From positions 1-64,000 of the forward strand of contig NZ_JAHQCX010000028.1 in NCBI RefSeq assembly GCF_019042245.1: a DNA stretch of 64,000 bases. Reading direction: 5' to 3'. Source of the stretch: Diplocloster modestus (GTDB lineage: Bacteria; Bacillota; Clostridia; Lachnospirales; Lachnospiraceae). The position numbers and the translations under genes were made by a program. How positions within the stretch are numbered: the stretch's first letter is position 1; every line of letters starts with the position of its first letter. Shown here piece after piece: positions 10,206 through 19,511 of this stretch. The notes beneath the pieces were generated by a model that was not told where the DNA came from, did no database searches, and saw nothing but the letters and a program-made list of their open reading frames with translations.

Positions 10206-11060
10206 TTAACCTTTTATCCCCCCTGTTTGCAATCCGGATACAAAATATTTCTGGAAGCATATGAAGATGATCAATATCGGAACCAGGCTCGCGACAGACA
10301 TGGCGAACACATAGCCCCACTGGGTAAACTGATGCTGCCCGAAAAATCCGGAGATTGCAATGGGCAAGGTCCTTTTCAGATTATCGTTGATTACGGTTAA
10401 AGCCCATGGGAATTCCTCCCATGCGGTCAAAAAATTGAATATACTAACCGACGCGATGGCCGGGCTGGCCAGAGGCAGCATGATCTTAAAAAACACGGTA
10501 AACGTGCTGCCTCCATCCATGTACACAGCTTCGTCAAAATCCTTTGGTATGTTCTCGATATAGCTCTTGATCATGAATGTGGAAAAAGGCAGTTCCCATG
10601 CCACATAAAACGGAATCAGACCCAGCAGTTTATTGGTCAGATGAAAAAAAGTGGCCAGCTGATACTGAGTAATGATCAGGGTCGTGCCGGGGATAATCAT
10701 GGTACCGATCACCAGCCCGAACAGGATATTCCGTCCCGGGAACCGGAAACGGGCGATGCAAAAGGCCAGGGCCGCCGCGATAAAAGCGGTCAGGATCACC
10801 GTCAGCACAGCCACCACGACGCTGTTCAGGAAATTGATATAAAATTTTTCCTGCTGAAAAATATAGACATAGTTCTCCACCGTGATTTTGTCAAGCGCCG
10901 GGAAAAAATGCGGCGGGAATTCATACAGCGCCCCGTTCGGTTTTAAAGACGTGCTGATCATATAGATCATGGGCAATACGGACACGACCCCGCCGCAAAG
11001 AAGCAGCACATATAATGGTATATTCTTTTTACACATTCTGTGGTTTATCCGATTCATCAT
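10206..11060 (-). CDS. Maltooligosaccharide-type ABC transporter permease (MalG family)
   Basis: One of two membrane subunits of a carbohydrate importer of the CUT1 class. Six membrane segments are visible, and the EAA loop that contacts the ATPase reads NIPKDFDEAVYMDGGSTFTVF near residues 175-195 (split: NIPKDFDEAV, YMDGGSTFTVF). I chose the ATG at 11060 because GAGGTG lies 4 bases upstream; the GTG 12 bases earlier overlaps that site. It overlaps the end of the MalF-like gene slightly if the longer start is used. No ATPase gene is nearby, so a shared MsmK/MalK-type ATPase elsewhere is expected. Confidence 0.92.
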   Translation of the reverse strand: MMNRINHRMCKKNIPLYVLLLCGGVVSVLPMIYMISTSLKPNGALYEFPPHFFPALDKITVENYVYIFQQEKFYINFLNSVVVAVLTVILTAFIAAALAFCIARFRFPGRNILFGLVIGTMIIPGTTLIITQYQLATFFHLTNKLLGLIPFYVAWELPFSTFMIKSYIENIPKDFDEAVYMDGGSTFTVFFKIMLPLASPAIASVSIFNFLTAWEEFPWALTVINDNLKRTLPIAISGFFGQHQFTQWGYVFAMSVASLVPILIIFICFQKYFVSGLQTGGIKG

Positions 11061-11068
11061 CAAACACC

Positions 11069-11959
11069 TCACTTTGGCGCGTCATTTTGTCTCATGACCC
11101 TGAACTGCAGGATTGCCAGCAGGATCAGCGTCACCGCCACGATAAAGGACAGGGCGGCCGCGTATCCGAACTTGCCCGTATTAAATGCCTTATAATACAT
11201 CCACGTCAGCACCGTCTCCGTCTGGTGCATCGGCTTGCCGGCCGTTATCATTTTAATAGAAGTAAATACGTTAAACCCGCCGATGGTCAGCATGACCAGA
11301 GCAAACAAGATCGTCCCCCTGATGCTGGGCAGCGTGATATAGAAGAATTTACCGAAGCTGCCGCAGCCGTCCATCTCCGCGGATTCGTACAGGTCCTGGG
11401 GAACGCTCTGCAGAGCGGCCAGAAAGATCACCATATTCCAGCCAACCCCCTTCCAGATTCCCAGCATCATCGCCACGAACATCCCGCCCTGCCGGGAGTC
11501 CAGCCAGGGGACATTCCCGTTCGTCAGATGGATGACGTCGGACAGGAAATAATTGAGCATTCCTTCCGTATTAAAGATATACTTAAATACCAGGGACACG
11601 ATCACCCAGGAAGTAATGACCGGGAGGTAATAGACGACACGGAAGGATACCCGGAACTTTGGAATCGCATTAATAAACGTGGCCGCCAGCAGGCCCAGGA
11701 TCATCTGCCCCGGAACCGTCACCAGCGTATACAGCAGAGTGTTCACGAACGCGGTGCCAAAAGTAGGGTCCGACAGGACATCCGCATAGTTCTGCAGGCC
11801 CGCGAACTCCTGTCTGGTCATGGCCCCAAAGTCCCATGCCAAAAAGCTCATCTGAAACAGCTTTACAATGGGGTATATGGTAAATAGTGCAAACACGGCC
11901 ACACCGGGCAGTAAAAGGGCCGATATCTGCAGGCGGTTGCGAATTGATTTGATTCCCAT
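11069..11959 (-). CDS. Maltooligosaccharide-type ABC transporter permease (MalF family)
   Basis: Partner membrane subunit of the importer. The 296-residue protein has six membrane segments and the EAA motif SVPQDLYESAEMDGCG near 195-210. It lacks the large periplasmic P2 loop of the enterobacterial MalF, as Firmicutes homologues usually do. The start at 11959 is supported by AGGAGG 4 bases upstream. It sits between the solute-binding protein and the second permease. Confidence 0.93.
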   Translation of the reverse strand: MGIKSIRNRLQISALLLPGVAVFALFTIYPIVKLFQMSFLAWDFGAMTRQEFAGLQNYADVLSDPTFGTAFVNTLLYTLVTVPGQMILGLLAATFINAIPKFRVSFRVVYYLPVITSWVIVSLVFKYIFNTEGMLNYFLSDVIHLTNGNVPWLDSRQGGMFVAMMLGIWKGVGWNMVIFLAALQSVPQDLYESAEMDGCGSFGKFFYITLPSIRGTILFALVMLTIGGFNVFTSIKMITAGKPMHQTETVLTWMYYKAFNTGKFGYAAALSFIVAVTLILLAILQFRVMRQNDAPK

Positions 11960-12070
11960 GTCATCCTCCTTTTCCCGGCCGGGCTGTCACAGACGCCGGA
12001 TCCATCCGCCGCCTGTGCCGTTCTTTATCCGGTTTGGCCCGCCCCGGTTAACTGCAGTCAATTACACCTG

Positions 12071-13414
12071 CTATTCCGCCAGCAGTTTATCCATTTTAGC
12101 TGCCAGATCGTCCAGCGTTTTTTGTGCGTCCGTCCCATCCTTTATGATTGATGTCATGGCGTTGGTCAGTTCGTTGTCGATTTCCGACCAGGACGCTACC
12201 GGAGGACGTGCCTTGGCGGTCTGAATGGCATCCAGGAACGGCGCGAAGTCCGCGTTCTTCACTGCGTCGTTCTCCAGCGCAGTCTTATTTACCGGAATCT
12301 GCCCGCATTTTGCCATTTCCACTTCCGCGAATTCACTGGTCATAAACTGCATGAACTTCCAGGCGCCTTCCTTATTCGCTGTCTTGAACATGGCGATGTC
12401 CTCGCCGCCCAGCACAGATATGGAACCGCCGTCGCCCGCCGGCATCTCGCAGGTCCCGTATTTGAAATCCGGATACCCGCCGGCCATCTCCGCCGTCTTC
12501 CAGGGGCCTTCTAACAGCATCATATAACGCCCGGTGCCAAACCCGTCGGTCATCGGAATATCTCCGCTGTTAAAGCCTGTAAACTCTTTGTTCTTATACA
12601 TGTCGGCCAGCATTTTGACCGCCTTAACCGTCGCTTCACTGTTCACATATCCGTCAGCCTTGGTAAAATTCTCATCCGTGATGGATCCGCCGTAACTCCA
12701 TATATAAGGAAGTACGTTCCATCCGGACAGGGCCGGCTCATCCAATCCCCACACCTGCTGTCCGTCTTTATTCTTTCCGGAAAGTTTTTTTACCGCGTTC
12801 ACAAAGTCGTCCATGGTTTTCGGCGGTTCCAGACCGGCCTCTTTGAATGCTTCCTCGTTGTAGAACATAATCTTGGAATTCGTATTCAGGGCCAGCGCGT
12901 AGTAGTGATCCTTGATCTTGGCGGTACTCATCGCACTTTCCAGCAGGTTCCCGCCGACGGTACCAAAATCACTCATCTCCTGATCCAGCGGAACAAGTAT
13001 ATCCATCTTCTGGAACTCCGGCACCCAGGCGATATCCAACCGGGCCACGTCGGGCAGTGTGTCGGAGCTGGCGCTCACCAGGATCTTATCGTGCAGGTCC
13101 GCCCATTCATGAGAAACCGCGTTCACCTTATACCCCGGATTCTCCTCCTCAAATTTCGGGATCAGCACCTTGGTCAGTGTCTCGTTCTCCTTCGACTGGG
13201 CGCTGTAATGGTGCCAGAAGTTGATAGTGACCGGTTCCGCGGGCGGCGTTTCCGTACTCTTAGGAGTCTCTGCCGGCGCAGTGTCCGCCTTGGGAGGCGT
13301 TGTCTGTGCCGGTTCCGGGTTCGAAGCCGCTTTTTCCCCACATGCCGAGAGCGTGAAAGTCATCATGGCTGCCAGTGATAATGCCAATAGTTTTTTAATA
13401 CCCTTCCCTTTCAT
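12071..13414 (-). CDS. Carbohydrate-binding lipoprotein (MalE-like extracellular binding protein)
   Basis: Captures oligosaccharides outside the membrane and hands them to the permease pair. The lipobox FTLSAC places the lipid-modified cysteine at about residue 25. A Thr/Pro/Glu/Ala-rich linker (about 30-62) precedes a two-lobed binding domain with typical cluster 1 features (INFWHHYS near 68-75, and ARLDIAWVPEFQ). The length of 447 residues fits the family. Given an amylase, a neopullulanase-like enzyme and a LacI regulator in the operon, malto-oligosaccharides are the likely ligand; that is inference. Confidence 0.93.
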   Translation of the reverse strand: MKGKGIKKLLALSLAAMMTFTLSACGEKAASNPEPAQTTPPKADTAPAETPKSTETPPAEPVTINFWHHYSAQSKENETLTKVLIPKFEEENPGYKVNAVSHEWADLHDKILVSASSDTLPDVARLDIAWVPEFQKMDILVPLDQEMSDFGTVGGNLLESAMSTAKIKDHYYALALNTNSKIMFYNEEAFKEAGLEPPKTMDDFVNAVKKLSGKNKDGQQVWGLDEPALSGWNVLPYIWSYGGSITDENFTKADGYVNSEATVKAVKMLADMYKNKEFTGFNSGDIPMTDGFGTGRYMMLLEGPWKTAEMAGGYPDFKYGTCEMPAGDGGSISVLGGEDIAMFKTANKEGAWKFMQFMTSEFAEVEMAKCGQIPVNKTALENDAVKNADFAPFLDAIQTAKARPPVASWSEIDNELTNAMTSIIKDGTDAQKTLDDLAAKMDKLLAE

Positions 13415-15246
13415 ACTATTACACCTCTTTTTTGAAATATTTTTATGGAATATGCTTCCAGTTCCACTTTGATCAATCCCCGGTATTCCGTCATGTCACA
13501 GTTCGTATACCGGCTGCTGTCCCCGTTCTTTCCGGTCAATATCTCTTCGGTTATTATCTTCCCGCCATCCAACAGGCCGGTCCACTCCCCTTCATACGGA
13601 AGCGGCACCTCCATCTCAGCCGTGTCCGGGGATGCATTTATTACTACTGCAGTAACCTCATCCTCTGTCTGTCTGAGATAACCGTATAGTTTTTTCTCAT
13701 CCGATATCAGATTCGCGCAGAAGCTTCCCCGCTGCAGGGACCCGGAGGAATGGCGAACCGCGGCCAGTTTCTTATACCATAACCGCAGCTCTGCATCCTG
13801 CCGTTCTTCCTCCCATATCATGGCCTGCCGGCACAGCGGGTCATTGGCTCCGGTGACACCCACCTCATCCCCGTAAAATATGGCCGGGCAGCCCGGGAAT
13901 GTCATCATGACGGCGGCCGCCAGCTTAAGCAGCCGTACCTGTCCGCCGCACTCGTACAGGAAACGGGCCGTATCGTGGCTGTCCAGCAGGTTATACATCC
14001 GCAGGCATACTTCTTCCGGATACAGAGCCAGCATCCAGTTCAGCCTTCCGTCAAATTCCGATACCGTGATACGCTCACGCGCGATAAAGTCGGTCACCGC
14101 ATCCTTGAACAGATAGTTCATAGCGCTGTCCAGCCGGTTGCCGTTTAAGATTCTTCCCGCGTCTCCCCAGGTCTCTCCGATCAGCAGAATATCGGATTTC
14201 ACCTGCCTTAATTCCCATGCAAACTGTTCCCAGAAGCTGGTAGCCACCTCGTCGGCCACATCCAGCCGCCAGCCGTCCGTATCAAACTCCCGGATCCAGT
14301 ATTTTCCCACTTCGATAAAGTAACGTCTGGCCTCCGGACAGTTCAGGTTGATCTTCGGCATCCATTTATAATGGCCCACGCAGTCATAGTTAGGCGGATC
14401 GGTCCGTACCGGATAAGAATCGGCATAAAACCATTCCCGGTACGCCGACTGCTCCCCATGAACCACAAAATCCTGAAAAAAAGGAAAATCATAACCGCAA
14501 TGGTTAAATACCCCGTCCAAAATGATCCGTAATCCCCTGTTATGGGCTTCATCCACCAGTTGACGGAAAAGGTCCGCCGAACCAAACCGGGGATCCACCG
14601 AATAATAATCCACCGTGTCGTACATGTGGTTCGACATGGCATGGAATATGGGGGTAAAGTAAATACAGGTGGCGCCCAGATCTTTTATGTACTCCAATTT
14701 CTCAATGACCCCTGCCAGATCCCCGCCCATATATTCCTCACGGTTGGGGACACTTCCCCAGGGCACCGTTCCCGGCGGGTCCAGCGACTTGTCTCCGTTG
14801 CGAAACCTCTCGGGGAAAATCTGATAATATACCTGGCTGCTGCTCCAGTCAGGCGCCCGGTAGCCGTCCCCTTCATTGGGCCACAGGAATTCAAAATAAT
14901 GTTCCTTCATACCGGGCTTATGATCCAGGAAACCATTTGGACCGTACCAGTATACGTCCGCCCCCTTCTCCAGCCTGAAACAGTAACGTACGTAAGCGGC
15001 CGGCCCGGAGAACGTGACTTTGGCCCTGTAATAATCCCGGCAGCCGTCCCGCAAAGAACAGGTCATTTGCAGACAATGACGCGCTTCCTCCTCTTCCTCT
15101 GTGCGATACCAATACTGAAGCTCCACCCGCTCCAGATCGCCCCGGGCTGCGGACATCTGGCACACCAGCGTATGCCGTGATTCCGGATAAATATACTCCT
15201 TCGTGGGACGATGAAGCACGGCAGCTTTGTTCAACACTTCTCTCAC
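13411..15246 (-). CDS. Cytoplasmic neopullulanase/cyclomaltodextrinase-type GH13 hydrolase
   Basis: Degrades imported malto-oligosaccharides, cyclodextrins or pullulan fragments. There is no signal peptide. Residues 1-120 form an N-terminal beta domain like the CBM34 module of the GH13_20 subfamily, followed by the barrel with QIFPERFRNG near 142-151, DGVFNHCG near 244-251, nucleophile Asp329 (GWRLDVADE), acid Glu358 (LIGETWGD) and the LLDSHD aspartate near 424. Its end overlaps the start of the binding-protein gene by 4 bases, so the two are translationally coupled. The exact substrate cannot be read from the sequence. Confidence 0.9.
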   Translation of the reverse strand: MREVLNKAAVLHRPTKEYIYPESRHTLVCQMSAARGDLERVELQYWYRTEEEEEARHCLQMTCSLRDGCRDYYRAKVTFSGPAAYVRYCFRLEKGADVYWYGPNGFLDHKPGMKEHYFEFLWPNEGDGYRAPDWSSSQVYYQIFPERFRNGDKSLDPPGTVPWGSVPNREEYMGGDLAGVIEKLEYIKDLGATCIYFTPIFHAMSNHMYDTVDYYSVDPRFGSADLFRQLVDEAHNRGLRIILDGVFNHCGYDFPFFQDFVVHGEQSAYREWFYADSYPVRTDPPNYDCVGHYKWMPKINLNCPEARRYFIEVGKYWIREFDTDGWRLDVADEVATSFWEQFAWELRQVKSDILLIGETWGDAGRILNGNRLDSAMNYLFKDAVTDFIARERITVSEFDGRLNWMLALYPEEVCLRMYNLLDSHDTARFLYECGGQVRLLKLAAAVMMTFPGCPAIFYGDEVGVTGANDPLCRQAMIWEEERQDAELRLWYKKLAAVRHSSGSLQRGSFCANLISDEKKLYGYLRQTEDEVTAVVINASPDTAEMEVPLPYEGEWTGLLDGGKIITEEILTGKNGDSSRYTNCDMTEYRGLIKVELEAYSIKIFQKRGVIV

Positions 15247-15248
15247 AT

Positions 15249-16280
15249 CTATTCCTCCTCGGATTCACGTTCTGTGGATGCCCTGCCGATTATTTTCGTA
15301 GAAAGCAGTACCTGCCGGAAACTGGTCTCCGGCTCCTCGATCTGCTGAATCAGAATCTCCGCTGCCTGACGGCCCAGTTCGAAGGTATCCACATCTAAGC
15401 TGGTAATAGGAATGTCCGCCAGTTCAGTAAGCGGCGTATTGTCAAAGCTTACGATTCCAAAATCACGGGGAACCGCCACACCGGCCGCCTTCGCCGCTCT
15501 AAGCGCCCCAAGGGCCAGCCTGTCATCCCCGCATACCACGGCGTCCGGCCTGTCTTCCTGCCGCAGCAGCCCCAGTACGCATTCCCTGCTGTCCTCCACA
15601 CCCGACAGGCCATGGCATATAAGTTCCTGCTTAACATCCATCCCGCCTGCGGACACTCCCCGGCTGAATCCCGTCAGCCGGTCCTGGTTAAACTGTTCCT
15701 TATCGTTTCCGTACAGAAAGGCTATATTCCGGTATCCTTTTTTTATCAAATGACGGACAGCCAGCGCCCCGCCCTGGGTGTTATTGATATCCACCCAGCT
15801 GGTCTCGGTACGGCCCTCATCCAAATGTCCCAAAATTACCGACGGGAATCCCAGATCATTAAGCTTCTCCAACAGACTTTCATCGGCCATGGAGATCGGG
15901 ATAACAATACCGTCGATCTTTTTTCCCAGCACAAGCTTTTGTACCGGTGAGATCTCGTCTTCCACCGACTTCTCATTGGTGATCATGAGGTTATAACCGT
16001 TCTCATGGGCAGCAGTCTCAATGCCGAATACCGTATTGTTGAAAAAGTTGTTCGCATAAGCCCGGACATCCACCACGTCGATCACCAAGGCAAAGGCACG
16101 CGCGCTTCCGTTTGCAAAGCTTCTGGCTACGTCGTTGGGCACATATTCCAATTCTTTCATCGTGTCCCAGATCCTCTTCCGGGTCTCTTCCGATATCACC
16201 CCTTTGTTGTTCAACACTCTGGATACCGTCGAGGCAGACACTCCCGCTGCCTGTGCCACATCTTTAATCGTTACTGCCAT
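15249..16280 (-). CDS. LacI-family regulator of the alpha-glucan operon
   Basis: Sugar-responsive repressor. It starts MAVTIKDVAQAAGVSASTVSRVLNN (split: MAVTIKDVAQAA, GVSASTVSRVLNN), a textbook LacI helix-turn-helix with hinge, followed by a periplasmic-binding-protein-like effector domain to residue 343. It is the first gene of the operon and its stop lies 2 bases before the hydrolase start, so it is transcribed with its targets. Two near-palindromic LacI-type operators lie in its own leader, which makes autorepression and repression of the whole operon likely. MalR would be the nearest functional label. Confidence 0.93.
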   Translation of the reverse strand: MAVTIKDVAQAAGVSASTVSRVLNNKGVISEETRKRIWDTMKELEYVPNDVARSFANGSARAFALVIDVVDVRAYANNFFNNTVFGIETAAHENGYNLMITNEKSVEDEISPVQKLVLGKKIDGIVIPISMADESLLEKLNDLGFPSVILGHLDEGRTETSWVDINNTQGGALAVRHLIKKGYRNIAFLYGNDKEQFNQDRLTGFSRGVSAGGMDVKQELICHGLSGVEDSRECVLGLLRQEDRPDAVVCGDDRLALGALRAAKAAGVAVPRDFGIVSFDNTPLTELADIPITSLDVDTFELGRQAAEILIQQIEEPETSFRQVLLSTKIIGRASTERESEEE

Positions 16281-16298
16281 CCTGCTACCTCCTTTTAT

Positions 16299-16310
16299 GC
16301 AACCGGTTTA
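16299..16310. promoter_or_regulatory. LacI-type half-degenerate operator near the regulator start
   Basis: GCAACCGGTTTA keeps the central CCGG and one GCAA half-site of the LacI/GalR consensus. It lies 19 bases ahead of the regulator's start codon, about 120 bases downstream of a better copy, a spacing at which looping is possible. Confidence 0.5.
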
Positions 16311-16425
16311 TTTATTATTCCTTTTATTTTTGCCATATATTGTTTAATCCATTATTTTTTATATGTATTTTGTATATATTTTATGATTTTTATTAAATAT
16401 TTTCAATATATATAATATTTTTAAT

Positions 16426-16437
16426 GCAACCGCTTGC
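16426..16437. promoter_or_regulatory. LacI-type operator overlapping the transcription start
   Basis: GCAACCGCTTGC is a near-perfect palindrome of the LacI/GalR kind. It lies 9 bases past the -10 box, where bound repressor would block initiation. Extended by the flanking T it also matches most of a CcpA cre site (TGNAANCGNNNNC), so dual use is possible. Confidence 0.7.
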
Positions 16438-16446
16438 CTTAATTTA

Positions 16447-16475
16447 AAAATATCACACACGAACCTTCTTGTCAA
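16447..16475 (-). promoter_or_regulatory. Promoter of the alpha-glucan operon
   Basis: On the minus strand a consensus TTGACA (16470-16475), a 17-base spacer and TATTTT (16447-16452) precede the operator and the regulator gene. The 504-base gap (16281-16784) also contains an AT-rich leader, repeat B2 and the sigK terminator. Confidence 0.8.
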
Positions 16476-16533
16476 GAAAAACTACCTGAACTTACACCCG
16501 ATTACACCCAATAATTACTATTCACGGCAAACC

Positions 16534-16696
16534 GGGAGGGGCTGGCACCTTTCGGCAGCAGAGCCGGGCCTTCCGGCAGCAGAGCCGGGCCTTCCGGCAG
16601 CTGCGTAAAGAAAGGGGCCTGTCCCCGGATGCCGGACTCTTCAAGAAAAGCACCTGATTGGAGTTATCCAGTCAACATCCGGGGACAGGCCCCTCC
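16534..16696. repeat. REP-B inverted repeat copy B2
   Basis: It carries the same left motif (GGGGCTGGCACCTTTCGG) and the same inner inverted pair (GGGGCCTGTCCCCGGATG facing CATCCGGGGACAGGCCCC) as B1 and B3. The outer right motif is lost. A 21-base unit starting GGCAGCAGAGCCGGG is duplicated in tandem inside it. It lies between the glucan operon promoter and the sigK terminator. Confidence 0.75.
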
Positions 16697-16740
16697 TATT
16701 CAAACCATCAAAAAAACTTACATCAAAACAACTTGTGCAA

Positions 16741-16780
16741 AACAAAAGCCGGCCTCAGGGTATCCGCCCCAAAGCCGGCC
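16741..16780 (-). terminator. Terminator of sigK
   Basis: On the minus strand GCCGGC pairs with GCCGGC, with an inner GGG/CCC, followed by TTTTGTTTT, starting 5 bases past the sigK stop. Confidence 0.75.
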
Positions 16781-16784
16781 TTTC

Positions 16785-17420
16785 TCACTCCAGTAGTTTG
16801 CGGAGTTTTGCCAATGCATTTTTTTCAATTCTGGACACATAAGAACGGCTGATTCCCAGCATTTCCGCGATTTCCCGCTGCGTCTTCTCCTTCTGATTAT
16901 AGAGTCCATATCGCAGCTCTATCACCATCTTTTCCCGGGGAGTCAAAGTCTTCTCCAGAACCTCATAAAGTTTCTCAATATCCTGTTTCAGATTCACCTT
17001 ATCCGTAACGCTCAATGTATTATGTTCAATCACATCCAGCAGATTCAGTTCATTCCCCTCTTTATCCGTCCCAATCGGTTCATAAAGGGAAATTTCCTTA
17101 GAAGATTTTTTCTTAGAGCGGAGGAACATGAGAAGTTCATTGTCAATACAGCGGGCCGCATAGGTAGCCAGTCTGCTTCCCTTACTCTGGTCATAGGTAG
17201 ATACCGCTTTGATCAACCCTATGGTGCCAATGGAGATCAGATCCTCGGGATCATCATCCAGATGCTGATATTTCTTAACAATATGAGCCACAAGCCGCAA
17301 ATTCTTTTCGATGAGCAGATCTTTTGCCTCCGGATCCCCCTGCTGGTACTTTTGCAAATAGTATTGTTCTTCTTCGGCGCCCAGCGGTTTTGGAAATGTT
17401 TTCACACAAAAGCACCTCAT
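16785..17420 (-). CDS. sigK: Sporulation sigma factor SigK
   Basis: Late mother-cell sigma factor (sigma-K) of spore formers. The 211-residue protein has region 2 (NLRLVAHIVKKYQ near 40-52, then DLISIGTIGLIKAV, RLATYAARCIDNE) and region 4 with a helix-turn-helix (TQREIAEMLGISRSYVSRIE near 177-196). The stretch EISLYEPIGTDKEGNEL is typical of sigma-K and distinguishes it from sigma-E. The gene is continuous, so there is no skin-type element inside. The N-terminal pro-sequence is short, if present at all, so the mode of activation is unclear. Confidence 0.94.
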   Translation of the reverse strand: MRCFCVKTFPKPLGAEEEQYYLQKYQQGDPEAKDLLIEKNLRLVAHIVKKYQHLDDDPEDLISIGTIGLIKAVSTYDQSKGSRLATYAARCIDNELLMFLRSKKKSSKEISLYEPIGTDKEGNELNLLDVIEHNTLSVTDKVNLKQDIEKLYEVLEKTLTPREKMVIELRYGLYNQKEKTQREIAEMLGISRSYVSRIEKNALAKLRKLLE

Positions 17421-17496
17421 AGCGGAATTATTACAGTTTATGTGTCCAACTGTCCATTAGTGCCTTTCCAAGTGAAATGTTTTATTTGTACAATCT

Positions 17497-18792
17497 TTAC
17501 TCCTCCCGCCTGAGGATATCAAAGGGTTCCGTCTTCGCAGACAGCTCAACATGAAGGATCTGCTTCGGATGGGGCGCGCTTTCCACAGCCGCTCCGGTTT
17601 CATCATAAATAGCCAGGACACGGGCGGGGAGGTTCTCCCCTCCGGGTTTCATGACTTCGATGGTTTCTCCCACGGTAAACTTGTTTCTTTGTTCCAGGAT
17701 GGAACGGCCGGCTTCGTCGTGGGCGTTTACGATGCCAAGGTAGGTGTATTCCTTGACGTAGGTGTTGTTGTCGTAGATCTGGGATTCTTCATCAGGCCTG
17801 CCGAAAAAGAAACCAGTGGTGAACTGGCGGTAGGTACAGTTGGAGATCTGGTCCAGATACCAGGGCATGTTCTGCTGATATAAATCCGGCGACGTCAGGT
17901 AGTCGTCGATGGCTTTTCGGTAGGTTCTGGCTACCGTGGCTACGTAGAGAGCGGTTTTCATGCGGCCTTCTATTTTAAAGCTGTCGATTCCGGCTTCTAT
18001 TAGTTCGGGGATGTGCCCGATCATACAGAGGTCTTTGGAATTGAAAATGTAGGTGCCTCTTTCGTTCTCGTAGACGGGCAGGTACTGCCCCGGGCGGCTC
18101 TCTTCCATGACCGCGTATTTCCAGCGGCAGGGATGGGTACAGGCTCCCTGGTTCGCATCACGGCCTGTGAAATAGTTGCTGAGCAGACAACGGCCGGAAT
18201 AGGAGATGCACATAGCTCCGTGAATGAAGGTCTCGATTTCCATCTCTTTCGGGATATGGGCCCGGATTTCCCGGAGCTCGGATAGGGAGAGTTCTCGGGC
18301 GGATACTACGCGTTTGACCCCCTGCTCATACCAGAATTGGTAGGTTCCATAATTTGTATTGTTTGCCTGGGTGCTGATGTGGATTTCGATCTCAGGACAG
18401 ATTTTTTGGGCGATGCAAAATACTCCCGGATCTGCGATGATTAAGGCATCCGGCTTGATTTCTTTTAGTTCCCGGAAATACGCTTCCACTCCGGGGAGGT
18501 CCCCGTTGTGGGCAAGAATGTTGGCGGTTACGTATACTTTGACACCGTGAGCGTGGGCGAACTGAATTCCCTGTTTCATGTCTTCCATACTGAAATTTTT
18601 GGCTTTTGCCCGCAGGCCGTAGGCTTCACCTCCGATGTAGACGGCGTCGGCGCCGAAAATCACTGCAGTTTTTAATACTTCAGGACTGCTGGCAGGTATG
18701 AGTAGTTCCGGCCTTTTCCTTGCGGCCGGTTTGGATATGGGTAGATCTGGTACTTTTCTGGTTTCCGGTATCGGTGGTTCCTGTTGCTTCAT
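17497..18792 (-). CDS. trhP: U32-family tRNA U34 hydroxylation protein TrhP
   Basis: Member of the U32 'peptidase' family which, next to a TrmR methyltransferase, is known to start 5-hydroxyuridine formation at the wobble position of tRNAs. The protein (431 residues) has ELLIPASSPEVLKTAV near its start, the U32 signature ETFIHGAMCISYSGRCLLS near 190-208, and the Cys cluster CTHPCRWKY just after, expected to hold an iron-sulfur cluster. I used the ATG at 18792; a GTG 21 bases upstream overlaps the only AAAGGA site. It follows trmR closely, as in the B. subtilis yrrM-yrrN-yrrO order. Bacillus has two copies; here there is one. Confidence 0.88.
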   Translation of the reverse strand: MKQQEPPIPETRKVPDLPISKPAARKRPELLIPASSPEVLKTAVIFGADAVYIGGEAYGLRAKAKNFSMEDMKQGIQFAHAHGVKVYVTANILAHNGDLPGVEAYFRELKEIKPDALIIADPGVFCIAQKICPEIEIHISTQANNTNYGTYQFWYEQGVKRVVSARELSLSELREIRAHIPKEMEIETFIHGAMCISYSGRCLLSNYFTGRDANQGACTHPCRWKYAVMEESRPGQYLPVYENERGTYIFNSKDLCMIGHIPELIEAGIDSFKIEGRMKTALYVATVARTYRKAIDDYLTSPDLYQQNMPWYLDQISNCTYRQFTTGFFFGRPDEESQIYDNNTYVKEYTYLGIVNAHDEAGRSILEQRNKFTVGETIEVMKPGGENLPARVLAIYDETGAAVESAPHPKQILHVELSAKTEPFDILRREE

Positions 18793-18818
18793 GGTTTTTG
18801 TTATTCCTTTCACTTCGC

Positions 18819-19511
18819 TCAGGCAAATCCTCTTTCATTTCTGCCCTTTCCTTCGGATGCGTTTTCATGCGTCTTTCTGCAGCTGACCGCCACCCCGTCT
18901 CCCAGAGGCAGGATGGTTGTCACCAGCTCCTGATGGTGCGTCAGCTGGTACAGGTATTCTCTCATCCGGGTATGGATGGTTCGGTCCCGGCGCTCGATGG
19001 CGTAGCGGGACTGGATGATGCTGCCTTCCTGCAGTACGTTGTCAGACACCAGGAGCCCTCCGGCGGCCAGAAGCCGCATTACTTCGGGCAGAAAATTCAG
19101 ATACTGCCCTTTGGCTGCGTCCATAAACACAAAATCATAAGGACCGTTAAGGGTCCTCATGATCTGCTGTGCATCGCCGGGCAGTAAGGTGATCTGCTGC
19201 TCCCGGCCCGCTTTTTTTATATTTTCCCTGGCTATGGGAATTCTCTTTTCATAGTTTTCTATGGTGGTAATCCGGCATGTCTCCGGGGCATACTCACTCA
19301 TCAGCAGCGCGGAAAAACCGATAGCCGTACCGATCTCCAGGATCGATCCGGGCCGCTTTAAAGTGACCAGCACCTTTAGCAGGCTCTGGGTTTCTTTTCG
19401 GATCACCGGGACGTATGTCTCTCTGGCCGTTTGCTCCAGCTGCTCCAGATAGGCCGGATTGCCGGAATCAAGAGAATTCAGATAGGTTATCAATCGTTCG
19501 TCTACTATCAC
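18819..19511 (-). CDS. trmR: tRNA 5-hydroxyuridine methyltransferase TrmR (O-methyltransferase)
   Basis: SAM-dependent O-methyltransferase of the family that turns 5-hydroxyuridine into 5-methoxyuridine in tRNA. The SAM-binding motif ILEIGTAIGFSALLM lies near residues 57-71, the metal-binding-type DFVFMDAAKGQY near 129-140. The first 210 residues match the family; the last 15 (KTHENASEGKGRNERG) are a polar extension that looks like read-through into former spacer. It sits between the MltG-like gene (4-base overlap) and trhP, and this context is the main reason for choosing TrmR over a generic catechol methyltransferase. Confidence 0.85.
   Translation of the reverse strand: MIVDERLITYLNSLDSGNPAYLEQLEQTARETYVPVIRKETQSLLKVLVTLKRPGSILEIGTAIGFSALLMSEYAPETCRITTIENYEKRIPIARENIKKAGREQQITLLPGDAQQIMRTLNGPYDFVFMDAAKGQYLNFLPEVMRLLAAGGLLVSDNVLQEGSIIQSRYAIERRDRTIHTRMREYLYQLTHHQELVTTILPLGDGVAVSCRKTHENASEGKGRNERGFA

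Noticed and set aside
16785-17420. A skin-like element or split sigK
   Set aside because: The frame is continuous from region 2 to region 4 with no break.
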